From assembly GCF_012931985.1 (NCBI RefSeq), contig NZ_JAAFGM010000002.1:62001-126000 (forward strand): a stretch of 64,000 nt of DNA, in the 5' to 3' direction. Source of the DNA: Candidatus Roseilinea sp. NK_OTU-006. Its GTDB lineage: Bacteria > Chloroflexota > Anaerolineae > J036 > Brachytrichaceae. Shown piece after piece: positions 59,095 to 64,000 of this stretch; position 1 is the first letter of the stretch; each line of letters starts with the position of its first letter. The notes under the pieces are model-generated. The model saw only the letters and a list, made by a program, of their open reading frames with translations, was not told the origin of the DNA and made no database searches. The translations under genes were made by a program, and so were the position numbers.

Positions 59095-59406
59095 TCGAGC
59101 GCCGGCGCCAGGCCGTGATGCAGGCCGACCGCGCGCAGTTGGCAGCGAATGACCTTCGGTCATCTCAGCGATGAGGTCCGGCTGGAAGGCGCTGGCCAGG
59201 CCGATGGGCTGGGGAAGATGGCACTCTGGCGCACCATCGCGTCGGGCACAGCATTCCTTGTGCAAGATGGCTGGGATGCCCAGCCAGGTCTCCTCGATGA
59301 AGAAGCGCTGAATCTGGTTGATGGCCTCGGCCAGCGCGTCGGGGGGCAGGGCAGCGCTTCCGCCGGTGCGGATGATCTGGCCGATGCCGTGGCGGAGATG
59401 CCGGCG
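59095..59406 (-). pseudogene. N-terminal relic of a GH3 beta-glucosidase
   Basis: The minus strand reads HGIGQIIRTGGSA, then NQIQRFFIEETWLGIPAILH, a garbled short stretch, [20 protein letters not shown] and, one frame over, [18 protein letters not shown]. This is the start of family 3 beta-glucosidases up to the point where PRWGR should follow. Instead the sequence joins the HerA-like ATPase tail. One or more frameshifts are present. The neighbouring 59560-59820 stretch has one open frame ending ERLRVLPTEAANAG on the plus strand, without a start, that I cannot name. Confidence 0.65.
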
Positions 59407-59824
59407 CAACGAGCCAGGCCTCTTGCTCCTGCCCTTTTCACTCGCGTTCGGCGGGACGGTGGCTGTTAACGTGGGCTTCGTTGGAGGATTCATCCTTTGC
59501 TTCATCGGCGCGCGACGATTTCTGCGTTTCTTCACATTCTGAGTTCGTCGCCTCGTTGGGCGCCAGCGCAGTCACGTTCGCCCCTGGGCGCACCGCTCAC
59601 GTCTCTCGTATAAGGCGCTCTGGTTCGCGAATCTGGATTCTGAGGGGCTGCTCAACGGCCTGGCCAGCTTAGCGATGCTGCGCCGCGCCCAAGTGGGAGT
59701 GATCTTCGCGTACTCTACGACGCGAACAATCCCAGACCGGCGCCCCCTCTCCGTGCTGGTCGAGCGGCTGCGCGTGCTGCCGACGGAAGCCGCAAATGCA
59801 GGCCGGTAAAATAATCAGCAGTGC

Positions 59825-60862
59825 ATGATAGGACACGACAGCTCCACTCCGCCCTTCCCTATGCTCCTGTCTGTGGTTTGCGTGCTGCGCAATCAAGCCA
59901 AACACCTGGAGGAACTCGTTTGCGAAGTCTCCAGCCAACTTGCGTCGCTTGTGACAGATTATGAGTTTATCGTCGTTGACAACGCCTCGGAAGATGACAG
60001 CATGAGGGTGCTCAAACGACTCACCAGCGAGTCGGGCTACCCCAATTTACAGGTGTATGCGCTGACCAAGGCGGTGGACGACTCCACGGCGTGCTGGGCA
60101 GGAATCGAGAATGCGCTGGGCGATTTCGTTGCCGTGCTCGATCCCCTTGTGGACGACATCCGTTTTTTGCCGACCATGCTTGAGCGCGCGGCTGACGGTG
60201 CCGATGTGGTCTTCGCGCGGAACCAACAAAAGCCACAGCAAGGCTTCGCCTACAGGATAGCGTCTTCCATTTTCAACCTGCTCTACCGATTGTTCAACGG
60301 CGTGGACCTTTCCAAAGAAGCGCCAAGCTATCGGCTGCTCAGCAGGCGGGTGGTGAACTTCATCCTTCGACACCCTCAGCCGGTCATTAGTTACAGATAC
60401 CTGCCTGCGACAAGCGGTTTCGCTCGCGTGAATCTCGAGTACAGCGCCGCCCCGCGCACCCAATTCAACAAAAAGCTCAGCCAGAGCATTGAACAAGGCA
60501 TCCGTCTTATCTTCTCAACCACGCGTACGCCGATGCGCATGGTGACCTCGCTGTCACTCTTCGGCGCTGTCGCCAACCTGCTTTACTCCATCTATGTGGT
60601 GCTGATCGGCATCTTCAAGCGCGATGTGGCCCCTGGTTGGATCAGCCTGTCGCTCCAGCAGTCTGGTATGTTCTTTCTCCTGTCTCTGGTGTTGCTGGTG
60701 CTGGGCGAATACATCTTGAACATGGTCCGGCTGAACAACGAAGGCCCGCCCTACCACGTCAGTCAGGAATTGACCAGCGCGCGCCTCACCCGTAAAGAGA
60801 GGCTCAACGTTGAGGAAGCTGAACCCCAACCGTCGAACCGACTGCAAGATGCGCGCCTATGA
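59825..60862 (+). CDS. Family 2 glycosyltransferase with two membrane helices
   Basis: A 345-aa protein of the dolichyl-phosphate-mannose-synthase/GtrB type. The GT-A domain (about 14-235) has LSVVCVLRNQAKHLEELV, FIVVDNASEDDSM and an acidic pair in AVLDPLVDDIRF in place of a classic D-x-D. Two helices at the C-terminal side (about 240-265 and 280-305) anchor it. It likely loads a sugar on a lipid phosphate at the inner membrane. It is first in a run of coupled genes: the next gene overlaps by 4 bp. A TAAAAT box lies 12 nt before the ATG. Confidence 0.85.
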   Translation: MIGHDSSTPPFPMLLSVVCVLRNQAKHLEELVCEVSSQLASLVTDYEFIVVDNASEDDSMRVLKRLTSESGYPNLQVYALTKAVDDSTACWAGIENALGDFVAVLDPLVDDIRFLPTMLERAADGADVVFARNQQKPQQGFAYRIASSIFNLLYRLFNGVDLSKEAPSYRLLSRRVVNFILRHPQPVISYRYLPATSGFARVNLEYSAAPRTQFNKKLSQSIEQGIRLIFSTTRTPMRMVTSLSLFGAVANLLYSIYVVLIGIFKRDVAPGWISLSLQQSGMFFLLSLVLLVLGEYILNMVRLNNEGPPYHVSQELTSARLTRKERLNVEEAEPQPSNRLQDARL

Positions 60863-62004
60863 CAACTGTAGACGTTGTGATCATCGGCGGCGGCTTTTAC
60901 GGGTGCGTCATCGCCATTTACCTTGCCCAGAGAGGGGAATTCAAGCGCATCGTGCTTTTCGAGCGGGATGACCAGCTATTGGGCCGCGCCTCATACAACA
61001 ACCAGGCGCGCATCCACGCCGGCTACCACTACCCGCGCAGCTTCACCACCGCCTTTCGCAGTCGCGTGAATCTTCCCCGCTTTGTGCGCGATTGGCCCGA
61101 CGCGGTGCAGAGCGACTTTATCAAGCTTTACGCTATTGCCAGGCGCAACTCCAAGGTCACCGCGAAACAGTTCGAGCGATTCTGCGCTGAGATCGGCGCC
61201 AAGCTGCAGCCTGCCGAAGCCGCGCTCAAACGACTCTTCGATCCACACCTGGTAGAGGAAGTTTTCCTCACAGAGGAATATGCTTTCGACCCAACAAAGC
61301 TGGCAGAATGGGCGCGGCGAGAGCTGCGCCAGGCCGGCGTGCAGGTTTACTATCGAACGACGGTGACAGCCGTTGCTCGTGCTCAGGTCGGCGCGGGGCT
61401 GCGTGTGACGGTCAAGCTGCCCAACGGCGCGCTGGAGTCGCTCGCGTGTCGCTATGTCTTCAACTGCACGTATAGCTGGCTCAATCAACTGCAAGGCGAC
61501 TTCCCAGGCGTCCAGACCAGCCTCAAGCATGAGATCACCGAGCTTGCGCTGGTCGAGCCTCCGCCAGAGCTGAGAGAGATAGGCGTCACCGTTATGGATG
61601 GGCCGTTCTTTTCCATCATGCCATTTCCTGCGCGGCGGCTACACACGATGTCGCACGTTCGCTACACACCTCATCTGAGCTGGAAAGACGAGCGCGGCAG
61701 TGACCCCTATCTAAAGTTAGCTGCGTATGACCAACAGACGCGCGTGGATCGCATGTTGAGAGACGCAAGCCGCTATCTGCCTTGTGTGCTCAAGGCGAGA
61801 TACGTAGACTCCCTGTTTGAGGTCAAAACTGTGCTGGTTAAAAATGAGGGCGACGACGGCCGGCCGATTCTCTTCGAGAAGTATACTGCGCTGCCAGGCT
61901 GTTACTCCGTGCTAGGGGGAAAGATAGATAACATCTACGACGTGCTAGAGCGCCTGGAACAGGAGATTGCACTGCCTCAACACGAAAAGGCGGAGGTGGC
62001 ATGA
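60859..62004 (+). CDS. FAD-dependent oxidoreductase (DAO family)
   Basis: A 381-aa flavoprotein with the N-terminal dinucleotide fold VDVVIIGGGFYGCVIAIYLA, RASYNNQARIHAGYHYPRS and a C-terminal return to the FAD site near SVLGGKIDNIYDVLE. It is related to D-amino-acid-oxidase fold proteins found in polysaccharide clusters, and may oxidise an amino sugar or amino acid substituent. It overlaps the glycosyltransferase and the next gene by 4 bp each (ATGA), so translation is coupled. The substrate is unknown. Confidence 0.82.
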   Translation: MTTVDVVIIGGGFYGCVIAIYLAQRGEFKRIVLFERDDQLLGRASYNNQARIHAGYHYPRSFTTAFRSRVNLPRFVRDWPDAVQSDFIKLYAIARRNSKVTAKQFERFCAEIGAKLQPAEAALKRLFDPHLVEEVFLTEEYAFDPTKLAEWARRELRQAGVQVYYRTTVTAVARAQVGAGLRVTVKLPNGALESLACRYVFNCTYSWLNQLQGDFPGVQTSLKHEITELALVEPPPELREIGVTVMDGPFFSIMPFPARRLHTMSHVRYTPHLSWKDERGSDPYLKLAAYDQQTRVDRMLRDASRYLPCVLKARYVDSLFEVKTVLVKNEGDDGRPILFEKYTALPGCYSVLGGKIDNIYDVLERLEQEIALPQHEKAEVA

Positions 62005-62768
62005 GCAACGCCCTTATCGGCTACACCGGTTTCGTTGGGAGCACAATACTAAAACAGACAAACATCTTCGATGCGCTCTATCGCTCAACTAACATCCACG
62101 ACATTTGCCATCGCACGTTTGAGATGATCGTGTGCGCCGGCGCGCCCGCCCAGAAGTGGATCGCTAACCGCGAGCCAGAGCAGGACCGAAGCAACATCGA
62201 GCGGCTGATGGATTGCCTTCGGACCGTTGACTGTCAACATTTCATCCTGATCAGCACGGTGGATGTCTTCAAGACGCCAGTGGAGGTTGACGAGTCATCG
62301 CCAGTAGAAGAAACCGGCTTGCATCCCTATGGGCTTCATCGCCGACTGCTTGAGAAGTTCGTCGAAGAGCGCTTCCCACGGCATCTCATTGTTCGCCTGC
62401 CGGGGCTGGTCGGCCCAGGGTTGCGCAAGAACGTGATCTACGACTTGCATCACCATAACAACCTCCACGCTGTGGACAGCCGAGGTATCTTTCAGTTCTA
62501 CCCGATGGTAGGCTTATGGTCTGATATCCAAACTGCGCGCGAAGCCGGCTTATCCCTCGTGCACTTGACGGCTGAGCCGATCAGCGTGGCCGACGCTGCG
62601 CTGCACGGCTTCGGGCATCCTTTTGTGCAAACCCTAGACGGCACGCCGGCGCACTACGACATGCAGACCAAGTTCGCTACCCTTTTCGGCGCGCGGGGAC
62701 GCTACCAGTACAGCGCGCGGGAAAGCATCATGGCGATCCGCTGCTACGCGCAGTCGGAACCTCGCTGA
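62001..62768 (+). CDS. NAD-dependent epimerase/dehydratase-like protein
   Basis: A 255-aa Rossmann protein of the extended SDR type, starting ALIGYTGFVGSTIL (G-x-x-G-x-x-G). ILISTVDVFKTP and YGLHRRLLEKFVEERFP give the catalytic region with Y-x-x-x-R in place of Y-x-x-x-K, so the usual catalytic lysine is replaced by arginine. LIVRLPGLVGPGLRKN follows, as in sugar epimerases. It is shorter than most (about 300 aa). Probable role: modifying a nucleotide sugar, or a non-catalytic reductase-like function. Confidence 0.78.
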   Translation: MSNALIGYTGFVGSTILKQTNIFDALYRSTNIHDICHRTFEMIVCAGAPAQKWIANREPEQDRSNIERLMDCLRTVDCQHFILISTVDVFKTPVEVDESSPVEETGLHPYGLHRRLLEKFVEERFPRHLIVRLPGLVGPGLRKNVIYDLHHHNNLHAVDSRGIFQFYPMVGLWSDIQTAREAGLSLVHLTAEPISVADAALHGFGHPFVQTLDGTPAHYDMQTKFATLFGARGRYQYSARESIMAIRCYAQSEPR

Positions 62769-62789
62769 GCCAGACCAGGCGCAAAAAAG

Positions 62790-63608
62790 ATGCGGCTAGC
62801 TATCTCTAACCTTGCTTGGGACGCTGCCGAAGACACCGAAGTGGCAGCCATGCTCGGCGAGTTTGGCGTCAACGCGATTGACGTCGTGCCAGGAAAGTAC
62901 TTTCCCACGCCACAGGAGGTGGAAGATGCGGCGATCAAGCGCGTCAAACAGTGGTGGGCGGAGCGCAGTATCGAGATCACCGGCATGCAAGCGCTGCTGT
63001 TCGGTGCTTCGGGCCTAAACTTATTCGGCGAGGCTGCCGTCCAGGAAGCCATGCTGACGCGCCTGCGCTCGATATGCCGCATTGGGGCTGGCCTCGGCGC
63101 GCGGCGTTTGGTGTTCGGCTCACCCCGAAACCGCGACCGCAGCGGCTTGAGCGACGCGCAGGCGCTCGAACAGGCTGTGACCTTCTTTCGTCGGCTGGGC
63201 GACATTGCGCAGGCGTATGGAGTTGTGATTTGCCTCGAACCCAACCCCGTAGAGTACGGCGCGAACTTCATGACCAACAGCCAGGAGACCGCCGCCGTCG
63301 TGACAGCCTTGAGCCATCCCGCTATCAAGATGCAGTTCGACACCGGCGCTATGACCCTCAACGGCGAGAAGCCGGAGGAAGTGCTGAAAGCGTATGCGCA
63401 CCTCATCGGCCACGTCCACATCAGCGAGCCTCACCTGGCACCCATCGGGGACGGCGAGACCGATCACCGCGCTGCGCGCGACGCGCTGCAGCGCTACCTG
63501 CCCGAACACGTCATCGCGATCGAGATGGCGGCGACAAAGGACGAGCCTCACACCGCATCCATTCAGCGCGCGCTCGCCAGGGCAGTCGCGTGGTACTGCG
63601 CGAGCTAA
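62790..63608 (+). CDS. Sugar phosphate isomerase/epimerase family TIM barrel
   Basis: A xylose-isomerase-like barrel of 272 aa: MRLAISNLAWDAAEDTEVAA, ITGMQALLFGASGLNLFG, ICLEPNPVEYGANF with a metal-binding Glu, MQFDTGAMTLNG with Asp, GHVHISEPHLAPIG with His, and VIAIEMAATK with the last Glu. These four metal ligands are typical of 2-keto sugar epimerases such as tagatose 3-epimerase or IolE. It lies 21 bp after the epimerase gene in the polysaccharide cluster, and probably supplies or alters a sugar for it. Confidence 0.82.
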   Translation: MRLAISNLAWDAAEDTEVAAMLGEFGVNAIDVVPGKYFPTPQEVEDAAIKRVKQWWAERSIEITGMQALLFGASGLNLFGEAAVQEAMLTRLRSICRIGAGLGARRLVFGSPRNRDRSGLSDAQALEQAVTFFRRLGDIAQAYGVVICLEPNPVEYGANFMTNSQETAAVVTALSHPAIKMQFDTGAMTLNGEKPEEVLKAYAHLIGHVHISEPHLAPIGDGETDHRAARDALQRYLPEHVIAIEMAATKDEPHTASIQRALARAVAWYCAS

Positions 63609-63619
63609 ACCACACGCAT

Positions 63620-64000
63620 ATGACCAGCACAGCTTACGACGCAAGAGACGCAACCGGCGACATTGACCCCGCTTACCGCGCCACATGGGCAGTGCCCGCC
63701 ATGGAGACGCCGCTATGGCTGGGCAAACAGCATACCCACTGCGTCGTCATTCCGGTGATTAACGAAGGCGAACGCATTCGGCGCTTGCTTCGACGCATGA
63801 CGAACCATCGCATCGCAGACATCGCCGACATCATCATCGTAGACGGCGGCAGCACCGACGGCTCGCTGGCGCTGGAGGTCTTACAGCGACACAACGTGTG
63901 CGGCCTGCTGGTCAAAACCGGCCCAGGCAAACTCAGCGCACAGCTTCGATGCGCCTACGCCTTTGCGCTCGACCAAGGCTATCAAGGCATCATCACCATA
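63620..64000 (+). CDS. Family 2 glycosyltransferase, N-terminal part (3' end outside window)
   Basis: An open frame runs from the ATG at 63620 to the window edge (127 codons). It reads THCVVIPVINEGERIRRLLR, then DIIIVDGGSTDGSLALEVLQ, and LVKTGPGKLSAQLRCAYAFA, the standard opening of DPM-type GT2 enzymes. It follows the isomerase by 11 bp and continues the polysaccharide cluster. The acidic donor-binding motif should lie just past the edge. Confidence 0.85.
   Translation, partial: MTSTAYDARDATGDIDPAYRATWAVPAMETPLWLGKQHTHCVVIPVINEGERIRRLLRRMTNHRIADIADIIIVDGGSTDGSLALEVLQRHNVCGLLVKTGPGKLSAQLRCAYAFALDQGYQGIITI

Overview
The window is about 64 kb of high-GC bacterial chromosome, densely packed with short operons on both strands. 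The gene mix points to Chloroflexota, probably an Anaerolineae-like lineage. The markers are a DUF2298 / 'Chlor_Arch_YYY' giant membrane protein, a LivM with a long extra membrane N-terminus, an XRE-HTH/STAND ATPase, a RibXY-like transporter and a fused Gfo/Idh/MocA-aldo/keto reductase. This placement is inferred from content only. No insertion sequence, phage gene or CRISPR array is visible.

Layout: 1-4134 holds the end of rnc, a small gene graveyard, gatB, tsaD and a Uma2 protein. 4175-10493 holds the dehydrogenase fusion, hpt, trxB, a 71-aa protein with its own terminator, a shortened STAND regulator and a GNAT. 10598-20557 holds cystathionine beta-synthase, a MATE exporter, livKHM without ATPases, and a B12-dependent diol/glycerol dehydratase with fused large and medium subunits plus a separate small subunit. 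20632-28481 holds a signal peptidase homologue lacking its catalytic pair, malQ, a four-gene operon (membrane protein, PfkB kinase, phytol-kinase-like protein, amidohydrolase) and an M20 hydrolase. 28525-31506 is an IclR/flavin-barrel regulator with a RibXY-like transporter. 31650-44635 carries two giant GT39-type membrane proteins around rlmB and an initiator tRNA, then smpB. 44898-58092 is mixed metabolism: UspA, DUF309, two enoyl-ACP-reductase-like SDRs, a Cas4-like nuclease, a UbiA prenyltransferase, a deacetylase, nanE-proB, pepF and an amidohydrolase. 59825-64000 begins a surface-polysaccharide cluster that runs off the edge.

The most unusual feature is a family of elements with strict 7-nt periodicity. 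They fill two intergenic gaps (25 units at 6182-6356, 14 at 10501-10598), span the dehydratase subunit junction (20188-20271), and lie in frame inside coding genes (15 units at 40266-40370, 14 at 41588-41685; shorter ones in the deacetylase, an amidohydrolase and probably the dehydratase). Units drift gradually along an array. Several arrays are G-rich then C-rich and can fold on themselves. They resemble in-frame palindromic elements known from other bacteria in where they sit, but not in their heptamer build.

Two other themes recur. First, at least nine genes have a -10-like box ending only 6-11 nt before the start codon and no clear ribosome binding site, which suggests frequent leaderless transcripts. 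Second, several gaps hold fragments of broken genes (P450 and amidohydrolase tails, pyrK head, purL middle, and a GH3 glucosidase head joined to a HerA-like ATPase tail), so this region has seen repeated gene decay or rearrangement.
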